Part shown: piece by piece, positions 1 to 14,900 of the stretch
How the letters are laid out: every line of letters starts with the position of its first letter
Position numbering within the stretch: position 1 is the stretch's first letter
Assembly (NCBI GenBank): GCA_013396915.1
Contig: VWZL01005015.1
Location: forward strand, 27,971 to 91,970
Direction of reading: 5' to 3'
DNA: 64,000 nt
From: Stercorarius parasiticus
Lineage: Eukaryota; Chordata; Aves; Charadriiformes; Stercorariidae
Translations under genes and position numbers: made by a program
Notes under the pieces: generated by a model
Told to the model about the DNA's origin: nothing
What the model saw: only the letters and a program-made list of their open reading frames with translations
The model's database searches: none

Positions 1-3000
1 GATGAAGAAATTCCCTGATTTTTTTCAAAATGTTTTTCAAGGCAGGGCCGCAAGATTGTTCTAATTAATGTAATTCAGTCCATCTTTCCACACCCACAGC
101 AACTGGAGTCTGAATTTAGTATGAGGGTTTGAGATAGTTGACAGCAGAGCTAGTTTCCATTTTCACTAATTTTGGGGCAGAGCTTGAAGATTTACTTCTC
201 AGTAACTCAGCTGAAAACAAGTCTTTCTAAATAGCAGTTATTGATAAATGCTTAGTTCCATTGCTGAGATCCAGAATCACAGCATCTCTGACAACTCAGC
301 TCATTCAGTCCTAGCGAGCTGGGCACACAGGCAAAAAAATTTTCAGCCCAGGAAAAGGACTGATGCTTGGCTGCCAAGCTGGTCAGTATGGCTTTCCCTA
401 CAAGACAGAAATTTCTGTTATTTTTTCATATTAAAAACATTTCATTTTGCTATACATCTCAAATATCCCACCTTAGTACTACCACTATAACACAAGAGAT
501 GATTCCATGACAAGCTGTTAATTAACAAAAGTAATTTGAACAAGTACAATTTTTTGCAATCTTGATAGGATGATTCACAATTTGACACACAAAGTAAAAT
601 GGTTTTGTCTGCCTTTTCAAAGGGAGCAAAAAAAAATAATCTGAGGTAGCAATTCTTTGAGAATATGATGCCTGATCTCATGACACTTTTTCATTTCATT
701 TGTCTTTATGGCTTTGTAGAGATGTCTAATAACTCTCAACTGGATTAGATGACTTTGGTTTCCTTGCACAACACCTTCAAATTGTTTACAGTTAATGAAA
801 AATTATGAAATACATTTACAGGCTTCATGTTGTGAACATATACAATGCTTCAGAGATCACCAAAAAAATCTGCTTATTCATTTTGAACACCTGCTGTTAC
901 TACACTTTAAATACTTAAATGACATTTAAAGCAACTGCATATTTTCGAGCCATTTAAACAGACACATAAACACATACACCACAGAATTCACTGCTTTAAC
1001 ATAAGTCAATTATCGTTACATACTTGTTTTACACTTTGTTATATAAACACATATAATCTTTTACTAGTATTACATAAGGTCAGTTTACTGCATTTTTATT
1101 AAATAATTGTCCTAGTTACATAGTATCATCAAGACCATTCTTCAAGCCTACATTTTACGTGAGAGTGAGTTTTGTGAGCACGTGTCCCACTTCGATAAAT
1201 CGTATTTCTTTAAAAGTCAGGAATATTACACTAAAATTGTACATCAAATATGTCACTGCTAAAGAAAAAAGTCTGATTAGAAAATTTAAGATTATGAGTC
1301 ATATTTGTCAATACTGAAGAAAAACTGAAAATTAGTCCAAGTCCAAAGGAAAGGTAATTAATTAAAAATATATATATTCGATGTTATGAATTTTACAAAA
1401 TTAATTACCTCTGAAGAGCCTTTATGCTTTCTTTTAGGGCTTTTATGCTACTAAAAAGTAATCCACACTATGTGACATATGCATAAATTTGACACTGAAA
1501 ACATTGTTCAAACTTTTCAAATAATTATTCTAAGTGAGGAATTTGAGTAATGGGGCTAGAGCAAGAGGGCTAATCCCTCCTCCTGGAGTAAATTCTGTTA
1601 CATACTTCATCCCTTTGTATATCAAAGGAGGTGATTATTCCCCAATGCTGTGTCATAATTTTACAACAATCGACTATGTACAACTGCTGCAAAATCTCAT
1701 CTATTTCCTAATAAATAGCTATTTCTTAAAGAGCTGCAAACAAAACTATTGCTGCAAACAAAAAAGAATGAAGTATTTGAGCATCTAATGGCCCAAAAAC
1801 TTAGCTGAAGGTTATTCTGATTTTACAGAACACTAGTTTATTCTCTTCATAATGTACTTTCAGATGTTAAAGGACACTTTCAGAGGGTGTTGCTCCCACC
1901 TTGGGAGTAACAAGGTGTTCTGGAAAATAAAAGCAAATTCAAGGGAAAAATAATTAACCTGCACATTTGTTCAGCTTAAAGAATGAAATATATTTATGAA
2001 AATTGTGTTCAAATTGTATTTAGGTCTCAAATCCCTGAAAAAGCTTAGCTACCTCAGAGCAGCAAGCAAACGCACCTTTTCCACTCTGGCTGAATTTGCT
2101 TTTTCACAGAAAGCCATGATGAGGCGTTCACCAGTGAAGGTGGGAGTGTATCTGCACCTCACAATGTAATATAGGCTACAGCTATTTTCAACCTTCTGTA
2201 ACAATTTATGGCAAAGCACAGAAACTCTTCCACTCAATTCTCTTTCTGTGTGGATTACTGGAGGTACACATATAGACACCTACAGTTAGGCAGTTGAATC
2301 ATACACTTAAAATCTGCTAAAGGTTGTGTCTGTTTGTCTCAGGTCCAAAGTAACCGGTATGACAGCAAAAGCCTGCTGCTGACACCTTGTCCTTGCTTTG
2401 GTTTACAACATCTGTGTAATCACCTGTGTTTTACCCTAAGAAGCCCAGAAAGAAATCCCTAAGAAATCCACTACATAAGGAAAATCTTTAGGCTGTGGCT
2501 TGGTAAGATTCTATAGCCTCTGTGCATCACCAGATGCACTACAGGCCTGTAGCAGCATGTCCTTATGCACGGCATTAGGAGTAGAAAAAAACAGCTTGGC
2601 TCAGATCTGGCCATCTGTGTAAAGACAGACAATGTGTCTGATCCGGATCAGCTCTGTCAGACTCAGTCAGAAAACTGAAGTGCAAATGAAGCACTGTCAG
2701 AAGAAGTATATTATCAGCTTGCATATACACACACACACACAAGTTGCTGCCCTGCGAAACATTCCAGTTTTCACTGATGAATTCATAGTTTCTTTGCAGC
2801 ACTTTTAACATCCCCAGAAAATTTGTAAGATATACTACAAATGCTACAGTAAAATTGCCCTGTTAACTATAACTAAATAAAACGTTGTGTTTGGCTGCTC
2901 TCTGGAGTAGCCACTTCATGTCTTCAAGTGTTAAGTAAGTGGCTGAATTAAGAATCTAAGATACCTCCCTACACATTCAGCAGAGTATCCAGACTGTTCC

Positions 3001-4777
3001 AATCAACCTCTGCAAGTAGGCACTACGTTGCCTGTATAGAGGACACAGGCTCTAAATTTGATGCCTAAAGCTTGTGTTTCAATATACACTAACATGTATG
3101 TTTACAGACACACAGATAACTAGTTAAATTCTAAAGTCCTGCCAGTGGAAGGGCTAGACAGCTCAACTGTGCTGATCTGTACTTGAGCAGTTCCATGACG
3201 TGAAGGTAAAAGGTGAGAATCTGATTTGCCAAATTAGATGTGGCCTTCTGTGACCTTCAAAATCTGGCTCTGCAGCAGGTTACCTGAAACTGGAGGAAGG
3301 CTGGCTCAGTGCATAAAATTGTGCAAAGCTGGAGAAATGTAAAGCTGTTCAGGAAGGCCAAGAACAGAAAAGAGCTCATCTATAGCAAATACACTTTCCT
3401 TCACATGTACAGTACAATTTCCATTACCTTGTTTCCAATATCCCCTGATGCTGGCTAAATAGTTGGCCCAGTTTTAATCAGTCATCACTTGGTCATACTT
3501 TCTTGGAGTAAATTAAACTTTTGTTTCAAGAAGGAAGGACCACAGTAAGTTCAGAGCCATTCCAGTATCGTTTTGACTCTGCCTTCATTTACATGGGATA
3601 TGAGGAATCCTCACTGTTCCCACTACTGTTCCAGGGACATCTGTCCAGCCCAAGTACACGGGCCCCTTTCCTCATTCCCACTGCTGTTTCAGCAGAGCTC
3701 TGACTCCCATTATGCCTCGTATCTTTGACTTTGGAGGCTGGATTCCAAAATTAATGTTGATGAGTTCATTTTGAAAAATCTGACTTGAAACTTTCCTTCC
3801 AGGCTCAGAGAAAAGTGCAATGTCTGGGGATGCAGGAGAACACCATCCATTCATGATTGGCATCAGAGTACAAATTTAGTGGGAAAGAAGCTTTGCTCTC
3901 AAAACCTAGATTCTATTTTATAATTACAGGTGATAAAAAACAAGTGAAATAAATAATTTACAATTAGAATAGTAATACATCTGCATATATTAGAAATATA
4001 GTTTAAAAATTACTTCATATTCTTAATTAGTATAAAGTTTAATTTTATACTTTGTATAGAAATGGTAGCTTTACTTGTTACCGCTGTCTCAGCAGAAGGA
4101 AACAGAAAAGTTCCAAAGTAGCTAAATAGCACTGGGAAATTAAAAAATATTTTGCTTTTTCTGGTAATAGAAAAATAGCCTTTAAAAATACATTGTTAAA
4201 CATATGGGCTTGTACTAAAGTAGAATTGTATATTATATACAGTAAGGCAGTATAACAAATATTGTTCTGCTATTTTTTTCATGTTTGGTTTGATTGGACT
4301 AGGATATGAATGGGATGCAGTTTTCTGTCACATTGAAACAGAGCAAAAATATATTTAGAATAATTTGTTACTTTACTGTAATTTGTTGAATATATTATCT
4401 TTTTTTATATGCTTTGCCATATATAAGAGCTCCCTTTTTCTTAAGGATTGAGAAAAAATATAAAGGAAACAATCTAGCATCAGAATGCATTCAGAAGAAA
4501 ATACATTGTAGATCAGAATGTTGTTGTGCAATTTATCTGATTTAGGAACTGCTCAGATCACTATGGTGTACTGACTGACCCATAACAATTTTTACGTTTG
4601 TTGAATCTGCAGTATTTCCTCAGGTTTAATCAACTAACAGATCTGCAGAGCTGAATAATTAGTTTACAATGTATTTTTATGGCAGATAATATCCATTTCC
4701 TCATTTCCCTGTGTCAGAAACATGTGTTAATGGTCCAAGGTTTACTTCCATTATTATTACCTCAACCCACAGTTTCT
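1..4777. other. PRLR 3' UTR and/or downstream flank, no gene seen
   Basis: AT-rich sequence without a recognisable coding exon, RNA gene or dated repeat. Open frames are short (84 codons or fewer) and lack any family signature. A small (CA)n run lies at about 2726-2741. Part of this stretch is probably the PRLR 3' UTR, but the cleavage site cannot be fixed from sequence alone. Confidence 0.6.
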
Positions 4778-4783
4778 TTTATT
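4778..4783 (-). promoter_or_regulatory. Candidate proximal polyadenylation signal of PRLR
   Basis: AATAAA on the minus strand about 107 bases after the stop codon. It is the first canonical hexamer downstream of the coding region. Use is not shown; further AT-rich candidates occur down to the left edge, so a longer 3' UTR is equally possible. Confidence 0.3.
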
Positions 4784-4889
4784 CTCTGTATAATACACAT
4801 AGGAGGCTAGGCTATTTTAAGGAACTATTTGCTATGTGATTTTGTTTTACAGTACATAACTACTAAGTACGTACTGTACTAACTACTAG

Positions 4890-5912
4890 TTATTTAAAGG
4901 AGGGCATAAAGGAAGATGGATCCATGTACTCTGATCCACTGGTCTCTCTTTTGCACTCGCTTGGAGCTGTCAGACAATAGCTCATATTTTTCTCAGCTTG
5001 ACCTTGCTGAAGGTTTGGAGACATTTCCATTGCAGGTTCTTGAGACACAGATGTGTGCTGGATGCATGAATCTGGCATTAATACTATAATATTATGGTCC
5101 ACAACTGTTGAGACCTTGGTATATTCTTTGCTGGTTCCTGGAACAGTGTATTTTTCAGTCTTTCCACTATTTTCTTTATGTTTCAGTAATACTGCTTGCT
5201 CATCTTGTCTGACTTTGTGAACTTCTACATAATCCATTAGTTTAGGATTCAAAAAAGGTGACTTGTCATTAGGTCTGTTTTGTTTGACCTGTACTATGGT
5301 TTGGTCAGTTTTGGAATGCAAATTCTCCATCTCTCTTTGCTTTTCCGTGTTGTTGTGGACAGTTTCAGTGATAGGATATTGTGATTGACGCTTTTCTTCA
5401 TTTCCCACCAAAACCGGTGCAATGTTCACATTTGTGGTATTCAGTGTTATCTTATGTGCATCTACAGTACTGTGGTAGGCAAACATTGGAGGCTGAGTAT
5501 TAGGTAACTGAGCTGCAGGCCACGTGGACGATTTTGTAGTCTCATTGTTAAGGAGGAGTATTTTCTGTTCTGAAGCTATACACTGAGTTTCACAGCTTGT
5601 CTTTCCTCCTGTATTTTCTTGAACATCTCTAACGTCTTGTGTTTGGAGTGTTGATGGAAGGGTGCGGCACTCCCTGCACTTCTCAGAAAGAAGAGAAGGG
5701 CTATCACAGCTCCCTCGGCCTGAGTCACTGTCTGTTTCCTTGGGTGTCATTTTTGTATTTTTACTGGGATGACCGCTGTCATGGCTTGGCATGAGTTGCT
5801 GATCCTCACTGTCCTCTACCTCCAGATACTCTATCAGTAGTTCCTCACAGTCTGATGTTGGAGGGAAGCCATGGCAACCAAGAGCACTCAATAATTCTTC
5901 TGATTTTCCTGT
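4890..5912 (-). CDS. PRLR: PRLR coding exon 12: cytoplasmic tail and stop
   Basis: 1023 nt including TAA, residues 491-830. It begins [13 protein letters not shown], the conserved continuation after Box1, joined at the acceptor CCCTTAG. A nearby CAG acceptor would give an immediate stop, which decides the boundary. Visible motifs are the acidic [13 protein letters not shown] segment, DSGHPS at 535-540, DSGRGS at 553-558 (the SCF-betaTrCP degron known in PRLR, followed by [11 protein letters not shown]) and the C-terminal SEYMDP, with Tyr819 in the position of the STAT5-linked last tyrosine. The reading frame is intact. Confidence 0.96.
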   Translation of the reverse strand, partial: TGKSEELLSALGCHGFPPTSDCEELLIEYLEVEDSEDQQLMPSHDSGHPSKNTKMTPKETDSDSGRGSCDSPSLLSEKCRECRTLPSTLQTQDVRDVQENTGGKTSCETQCIASEQKILLLNNETTKSSTWPAAQLPNTQPPMFAYHSTVDAHKITLNTTNVNIAPVLVGNEEKRQSQYPITETVHNNTEKQREMENLHSKTDQTIVQVKQNRPNDKSPFLNPKLMDYVEVHKVRQDEQAVLLKHKENSGKTEKYTVPGTSKEYTKVSTVVDHNIIVLMPDSCIQHTSVSQEPAMEMSPNLQQGQAEKNMSYCLTAPSECKRETSGSEYMDPSSFMPSFK

Positions 5913-8900
5913 CTAAGGGCATAATAAATAAGATATATTGTTTCACTGTTAACCTTAGGGTTTATCTGACTAGAACAATCATGAACAATCGACATATTTA
6001 ATATACAGATACTTTAATAGTTATATCACTAGACCTAAACTGGATTTCTACTGCTGCAACAAATAGTGGAAGAACAGAAGAAAATTTCTTGATTTCCCTC
6101 AGTGGGGAGACATAACCCCAGAATTCATCTTTGTAAAATGGGAAGGCTAGGGAGCTTTTGGCAGGTACAGGTCTCAGGGGTTTAACAAGAAGGAAATGGA
6201 GGAGAATGATAGAGCAGCCATGTCCTGTCTCAGCATGGCAAGAGACTGTGGAGAGCAACTTCCATAACTATTAGAAGATCACACAGACATTGGCTCTCGT
6301 GGTGTCCCAGGGAACATCTGCATTCACACCTCCTACTGCTAGTCCAAGGCAAGAATCTGTCTCACACATATCCTCCACATGATCAACCTGAAAGTGTCAC
6401 TTACTTTTAACATTGATTCAATTAATTGAAGCTGGCTTACACTTTATTTTGGTAATTGTGTTTGCTAGTATGTAATTTTGAAAAGTAAGTAAGGGTGAAT
6501 TCTTGTGTTGTTATCAGTGGTACTCACCTCTAAGAGATGTGTATCTATGCCTTTTATCTTTGGTCCTGGAACTGGTGGTAGGATAAAGGCTATCATTCTA
6601 AAAAAACCAGAACAAACACACAAGGTAGAAGTATGGACCCCACCTCTCTATTTGTTCTCCCATTTCCTCAGAACGTGACCGGCATTTTAAATGCTTCTCC
6701 CATATCTGATACCTCCCTGTTGGACTTCTGTTTCCTGTCTACCTCTCAAGCCAGGTAGTTTACAAATCCAGTTACAGTTCATGAGTTACCTTTAGATGTT
6801 TTTATAAGAAAGAAAACAGTACAAAAGTTATTCAACTGGAAAAGTAACACTGCTAACATCCTTCTATTGTCATCTGTCCCTTAACCTCCACTTCTGTAAT
6901 ATCACTGGAACTTCATCGCTGGCCAAGAAACAGCTTTGTGGAGCACAGTTCAGGAGGACTAGTGGGCCTGTATGTACATACCTGACTGTCAGCTGACTAC
7001 TACCACACAGGATTTATGATGAATGACTTCTAATGACTTTTCCATCAAAAGTTTCTATCTCTTTCTTTTACTCAGACAGCATTTTTTGCAAGACTTGTAC
7101 AGAAGTGATAATCTTTGTGAAACCTTTCTCTTTCAGATTTGATTGAAATTAGCCAGTGGTCTAATAAATTATTTGAGGAATTGACAGACAGGTGAGCAGA
7201 AAACCAACCTCATAATATAACCTTGTTTCCTCTAGGAAATTAGGGCAAAAACAAAAGGTGTGGCTTCTACAGGAGCAGGGATACTCCAAATGACATTTGC
7301 TGAATACATGGCTAACCAAGATGGTCAGATCTAATAGAGACATGTCTTTACCAATTGAGACCCTGGTTTCCCTAATGAACAGAAATACCTCTTTATCAGT
7401 TGTGAATTTAAAGCCAAGTACCTGCTCTCTTACAGTTTATAAGAGAACACAAAACCTATATAAAATTCAATCAAATGTTAGCAGTCTATTTTTGAAAAGT
7501 TAGCTAAGATTTTCAATTCCATGCAATTGTGAAATCAGTGACTTACCTGTACCCTTTCAAAACCATTGTCCAGCTCATGATTAAACATATAAGAGATGAT
7601 AACACACCAACGACGATCCACACAACCATATCTTTTACTCTAAAGTCTAGGAAACACACAGAATTATTTAATGACACACATCTAGCGTATGCATAGTCAG
7701 CATACAAAAAAAGTCTCAAATTACTTTAATTTTAAAAATTGGTCTAAACTGCCAAATTTGAATTGAATCTAGAGGGCTTTACTAGCATAGATGGATCTCA
7801 ACAATCGTTGCAATATCTGATAATAAATATACTTTTTATTAATGGCACTGTCCAGGAAATAAGCTTTCTTGGAAAAATGATACAAAAATGTATGAAGAGG
7901 GAAATTTTGCCACAGGCAGTTATAGCAATCGGGTTCAAACCCAATTATGCCAGTACTGTAGTCATTTCATTATCAAATACATACCATACAATTAATTAAA
8001 TGGTGGCTTAAATGATCTAGGACTAGATATTTTTAAGGATTTATATTTTAACATAACACTTTTTACATTGAGGTGTTTATTTCAAATTCATTCCAGATAA
8101 AGAGTAAAGAGCTGTTACTGTCTGAAGGCAGTCACTCTTTGTTGCCTATGTAGCAGTTGCAATGCAGTTACTGGTATGCTTTTAATTAAAAACTACCACA
8201 ATGAGAACAAATGAGGCAATAAACAGAAAGGGCATGGTTTAAATAAGTAAAGAAATTGATTCACCTTTTTAACTTCAAAAAGTAATGAAGGGGAAAGCTA
8301 ATTGGGTATGGTACAGGGATGCTGAGAATTCAGTTACCTTAGCAATGATATTCTTACCTGTCCTAGGGAAACTATGGGATGTCAATCTCCATTGATGACA
8401 CAAACAGCTAACAAAATTACTACATGAATAACAATCACTGAAGGGATGCCCGGCCACTCACCAGTAGGGATCTGAATATACTTTTCAGAGCTCCATTCAC
8501 TCCACGATCCGTGGTGGTCTGGTTTGCAGTGAATCTGTACAATGTACTTCTTTCCGGGATTTAAACTAAACATCTTATATTGTGTTTGCTGTCCAACAAA
8601 AATAGTCTGGAAATTAAATAAAAATCATTAATGGCATATAAAATTGAGACATTTTTCTATGATTGCTATGAAAATCACAGCTAGGTTTAAGTCTTGATAA
8701 CCAAGTTGGGAATATAGAACGAATCTGGTGTTATGGTTTGAGAAAACCTATAACAATTTACTGTCATTTAGACAATTATTCTCTCACCCGATGACCCCTT
8801 CCCACCCAGAAAGGGGAACTGGGGAAAGCAAGGAAACATGAGGGTTGAAATACAAATATATTTAATAGGATACAACTAAATAATTAACAATAATATTGAA

Positions 8901-11900
8901 GATCCAGTATTAATCCCAATACTAATGTAAGATACACAAGAATTATACTCAGCCCATTCCATCAGTAGGAAGCTGTGCACTCCCAGTGTGGACAGTAATG
9001 TCCACATGTCGGTCACTGTGAGCACAATGACTTCGGGTGGAAGGGAAGGGCTCAGGGGTCTGGTACCAGGGCAAGAAGTTCTCTGGACTGCCGCCATCAA
9101 GGGAGAGAGAGACTACGCAGCTAACTTTCTAATTTATATTGAAAGTGACATTCATGGTATGAAATAATCCTGTTGGCCAGCCTGGGTTAAGTGCCCAGGT
9201 CTCGCTCCTCCTCATCCCTGCACCTGGCAAGGCTTGAAAACACTGAGATGTTGAATCTCACATAGCCTAACTGGCTATAAAGTAAATATTTTCACGAATT
9301 CAGACACTGGAGTCTTCCAAAAGTGGAGTTTTCCCCAGCATTAGAGGAGGATAGCTTCCTAACAATTGTTATGCAGTCATGGAACAACAGTACATTTATT
9401 TTATCTCTATAATTCAGCTTTGTGACATAATTCCATGGGAATGAGATATGGCTTCCGGTATACTGTGCAAATTAAACTATTACAGAAACACATCATGGCA
9501 AATAGGGAGGAACTGCAGTAATGGTGGGAACTGCAGTGGTGAGCGGAGGAGGAGGACGCAAGAAACAGAGATGGGGGAAGAAAATGCAGAGAGAAAAGAA
9601 GGAGTTGGTGGAACTGCACAGGGTAGTAAAAGTGGATCTTGCAACAGCCAGGGGGCTGGGAAGTGCAGTGGCGGGGGTAGGAAGGAGGAGGTACAGCGAT
9701 GGCTGTATTGTAGCAGACAAGAAGGGGATGCAGCCAAATATCTTAGTCTTTATAGCCAAAGACTTCACAGCCAAATAGCTTAGTCTTTAATTTGCCACCC
9801 AATTGTTTGAGTTTCAGGTCCTGGCTATAGACAATTATTATTATGTGGCCATAGCAACTACAACCTAATGATTATTTGTACAAATTTGAAAGATTTTACA
9901 TAATGTCACTGAGCTTTCTGTTACCTAAGAAGTGTTTGTGGTTAAGAACAAATTATCACAAAAGAAACCTGACTAAATGAGAACAAACAATTTAAACTGT
10001 AATGTCAATATGATTAATATATAATGGTCACAATTAAAAATAAGTACTTTATCACCTGCTATCACACAACAGCATCTGAGATACCAGTATTCTCAGTAGG
10101 AAATTGTAGATCACACACGCACTTTTGAAAAATGGTGAACTATCCGGTGTGCCTGCTTCATTACATTCAGGCATGGGACCTGACTGACAAAATCTAATTG
10201 ATCAGAAAACATCATCTAGCAAAAACTTGTAACATCCTTACCTCCCATTCCTCTCCTTCTTCAGGCTTTAGTCGCAACTCATATTCAAGGGTAAGCCACC
10301 CAGATCTGACATCAGCCAGTGGGGGTGGAGACCATGTCAAGACTAGGTACGGTTTTCTATTCATTGGCTTTTTTAATTCCAGAGTTACATTCACAGGAGG
10401 ATCTGGCTGTACTGTTAAAATAAAAGAACTGGAATAAGAATCTAAATTATTTTTTCCTTGCATCTTAGTAAGAAATATAAAATGGTGTCAGTGGTGAGTT
10501 GCCACCTCCATCGTGTCTAGTAGTTTAGAAGTGGTCTGGAATACAGGGATCAAGAGTTTCCTCACAAAGTAAGCATGGATTTACGAATTTGAAGAAACAA
10601 CTGAAGAACAGTAAGTAGTTGAGTTCACGTTGAGATTTGGCTTAATCATGTATCAACAGAAATATTTTTTTCTTACATTACCATTTATTGCTGCTTTTCC
10701 CCACAACTGTGTTTCAAAGTTAACATCTTTAAAGCAGTGTTACGAAAGTTCTATTTTACCATAATCTTATCAAAGTTGCCATATATATTTAGGAATGCTG
10801 AAAACACAGATGTAGCTCATGAAACTTGCCCATTCCCCCAACTTTTACATTCAGAAAACACAACAGCATAATCCCTACGTGCATATGGAAGGATATTTAA
10901 AAATAAAACAAACTGGTAATATTAAAGCCCTGCCTGTATCTCAAAAAATAAGCCAAAATGGAACACAGGTTTCTGCTACACTCAGGCTTGCATCTCCCTC
11001 AGTTCAGAGGTAGAGCTTCTTCATGTCGTGCATGTATTTTACCACTGTTTTATGCAAAGCTTCATCACATAAGTAGTCAGGGCATGGAGGTAAAATGTAA
11101 AGCCTTTTCTCCAGCAGCCCTTTTCCAGTTCCCAGACTCCTGGCAGCTAGACCCTTGATAACAAGGTGGTTATTGGTGATAAATCCATTCCCTTAGAAAA
11201 AGACCTAAACACTTGTCCACAGTCACTCTGTGGAAAAAGTCTGAGAAAAGAGATTATCAGTACACTGCTATAAAAAGCACTAATTCAGCTTCTCTAGGGT
11301 CTGGAAAGTACTTCTAGGTAATCAAATTTAAGTATTATTAGTTAAAAGATCATTTTGATTTCAGTTGCTGGTAGAGTGGAAAAAGATTTTAGCTGGATGA
11401 CGTTTCTCAGGGTTTGACTGAAAGAAATACGGAAAACCAATATGGTTATCTGAATGCAGTTTTAAAGCTCTTAAGATTTTTAGGCTTCCTTTGAAACTAA
11501 AATGGTAAAGGGATGAATATTGATTTATTATTACACCAGATAAGATCTTATTTGTTTTTACAAGTTTTTAACTTGGATATAGTACTACATATGAGAAGAG
11601 CTGGAACTAAAATTCTTGTGTCAAAATCCATAATTTTGAATTATTTGGTCCCACAGAAAATACTTTTTATCTCTTACCTATGTAAGTCACATCCACATAA
11701 TGAGGATCAGAGAAGTTACTTCCCATTTCATTAGTTGCCCTCACAGTAATATTGTATATAGTCCAGAAAGAGGTGTGCTTTTTATCAAAGTAGCACGAAT
11801 TGGGGCCCGCAGTTCTGTAATCTGGACATTCATAAACTTGTTCTTCTCTGAAATGGAAGAATCACAGTGATTAGGTTACACAGAGTAAACCACCTGACTT

Positions 11901-14900
11901 TGATTTCTAATAGTTCAGCATTATTTAGGGCTAGATCAGATATTTCATGCCTGGCAATGTGAAGAAAATCAGAAAACTGCTGTCAGACTAAGGAGTCATT
12001 GGACAATCCCAGAGACTGTAGTAAGCATTTTCCCCCCAAAATAAGGACTACAAAGCCTGGAGAATTTAGGCTGTTGTAGATGCAGCAATGGGCTAGTGGA
12101 GTGCAGCTCTTACTTTTCTGAATGCCATTGTCCATTGCATAGCCCTTACAGGTTCCAGAGGTTAATTAGAAGTGATTGCTGAAGTCTTCTAATCCATCTG
12201 TTAAAAACTGAGTATTTCCAATGTTCATTTCACACTCACATGAGTTCTGCATTTTACATTAATATGCTTTCAGAATCTCTTTTGCTCTTTCATCACTTGT
12301 TCCTCAAAAAACCCTACTTCGAACCTGTCCTCCAAATCCATTCCCAAGCTTCCCAAAGGGAGCAAGCATAGGAGAGAAAGTTGAGTATGTAGTACTTGTT
12401 TCCAGGCTCCTCTGAGATGCACAATAACAAAAGAGAAAGTTGTGGATGTGGACCTCGCATCCTGGCTGGCTGGCTGGACCAGTATCTGTCTTTTTCCACT
12501 AAGACCTGGCTGGCTGCACCAGTACCTGTCTTTTTCCACTAAGACCTGTCTCTCAGCTGGCAAGTGCAGAGTTTAGCATCCAGTTAGGTCAGTGCAATGC
12601 TGAGCAGTGCTGAGTGAATGAAAAAAGTTCACAGGACCCAAACAAAATATTGACTCCTTTAAAATGAAAGTTTAACACTTGATCTAAGTTCCAAGACCAA
12701 GATTACTGCAGAAGCCAGGAGGCATTAATGGCCTATGAATAGTTGTGCAAAATAAGCATTACCAGAAGATGGAAATTTTAATACCTGGTAATTTTGGAAA
12801 GCTTTACTTCTGGGGTTGCACAGCCGAAGAGCTACAGGACTGTGTGTTTGTCCTGCATACTATTATGCAGTTCCTGCACCATGGCAACTTCCAAGGCAGT
12901 CTATCTTTCAAGGCAGAAGAATTCACAGGAATTTGAAAAACCTGACATTATAAAGAGATCCTATTTCAACCTTAAATATGCTGCTGCTAGTGCTATTCTA
13001 GAATATGTCACTCACACAAAAACATGTGCTATGGAAAAAGACATCTCCTAAATGCAAAACAAATCAGGATTGATTTTCCAGGTCCTTCCAATAAAACACT
13101 GAATAATTATGCACAGCTTATTACCCTTCTTTGCTGTAAAGCAAAGTGTAGTTAGTAGGATGTCCTCCATCTGAACCAGGTTTCCACCAACAAGTAAACG
13201 TTTCCTTTTCTGGAGAACGGCATTTTATTATGGTAGGCTTTTCAGGAGGTGACTCTCCTGTAAGAGATAAAGAAGTGAACTAATTACTAAGTTTAATGCA
13301 TTAGGTCAACCCTGAATTCATAAAACAATATCAAGCAGAGCACAGGAACATACTTTTTTTTCTACAAGGAAAGAAAAAGTTTTGCTTCATATTAGCATAG
13401 GAAAGGAAGGACGGTTCAGGGGTTAGAGCAGCAGCCTGCTACTTTGACATGGATTCAAAATCCTTTCCCAGCTGCAGCTATGCTGAGGAAATATGTTTTA
13501 GTTTCCTGGCTGTGGCTCTTCTCTGTCCCCAGATTTGGTAAGGGGTGCTCAAATACTGTCATAGCAGGTTCTATAAAATGATTTAAAATACACTCTGCTA
13601 CCCAATCTATTTTCTATCTAAACCATTTTTCCTTCCAAAAATGTGTTTTAATATGCGTCTGAATGTTTATAAAATATGCTGTCATTTGTTTTGGCTTTTA
13701 CAGGAAAAAAATGAAGAATGTAAATGTTTGACCATTTGTTTATGTTCTTGCCAGTTAATTCTCTTCTGAAGTACCTATGATGAGCTGATTCCAAAGATAA
13801 AAAGAAGCAGCTCTCATATTTCCTTGTAAAGTGACGTTATGCTCAGTAGTCAGGCTACTTGCCTGATTGCTGCCAAGCAATTTGTAATTATTTGGATTCC
13901 TGATGATGTTTTTATAGACTCAAGCAAAGCACTTAGAGTAGGGCAGAGGAAAATGCTTAAATTTTGAATAGGATGATGCTAGTCAAAGCCCTGATGTGGT
14001 TGAAACTTTTGCAGTTATGTATTTGTGGCAAAATATGGTCCTATTACATCAGTAATACATATTTTCTACTATTTAGAGTAGGGACATTGATTTTCCAAAT
14101 TTCTAATTGCCTAAGGCAGATCTGAAAATAGGACATTTAAAAAATATTTTTCTATTAACAGTACTTCAGCAATCTCCATGTCAAATAATGAATAATACAA
14201 TTAGTGACAGAATAAGAAGGTTTGAGACAACCTGGCTAAAGCATCTGACAACAAGATATGATGTCATGCATATTTAATGTGTCCACTCAAACCCAAGAAA
14301 ACTCAGATAATTATTTCCATGTGATAGTAGCTGCAACTATTATGCTCTTTTAGTCATGGCAGTGCTTTCCATCCAGTGACTAACAAACAAATGATACTTA
14401 CAGAATTACCATAACCTGATACCTATAGCTACAGATTAAATCAACCTGATTTTTAAATAGAGGGACAGGAACAATAAATTATTTAGGCACACCTGTATCA
14501 GAAGTGATTTCCTAGTAAATCCCAGCCTGTTTGTGATAGCCAGTTTCATAAGAGGATCCTGAGTGGATCACAAGACTAAATATGCCATTATACACAAAGT
14601 ACAGTAAGATGCAGAAAGTTGTTCCTCCAGCACTATGAAGTATATGTGTGAGGCAGGTTTTCAGGGCTGCCATTTAAGCACATTTCACAACACTGAATTG
14701 GCTATAATTTAAAAACAATTAACAGAACAGCAATCATCCACTCACCATTGGGGATCTGAATGCGTCTTTCAGAGCTCCACTCACTCCATTCTCCAAGGTC
14801 TAACATGCAACGCACCTGAACAACATACTTCACCCCAGCTTGTAACCTAATCACTTTGTACTGTGTCTGCACTCCAACAGCTATTGTCTGGAAAAGAAAA

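Noticed and set aside
2726..2741. CA repeat as a CRISPR-like or regulatory array
   Set aside because: It is a plain short dinucleotide run; no spacer-repeat structure occurs anywhere in the window.
5901..5909. CAG acceptor at the start of the last PRLR exon
   Set aside because: Using it would bring a TGA in frame after six codons; the TTAG acceptor 4 bases upstream keeps the conserved [11 protein letters not shown] frame.
9448..9783. Overlapping open frames on both strands at the right end of the intronic LTR
   Set aside because: Low-complexity purine-rich (GGA/GAA) sequence keeps several frames open; no family signature.
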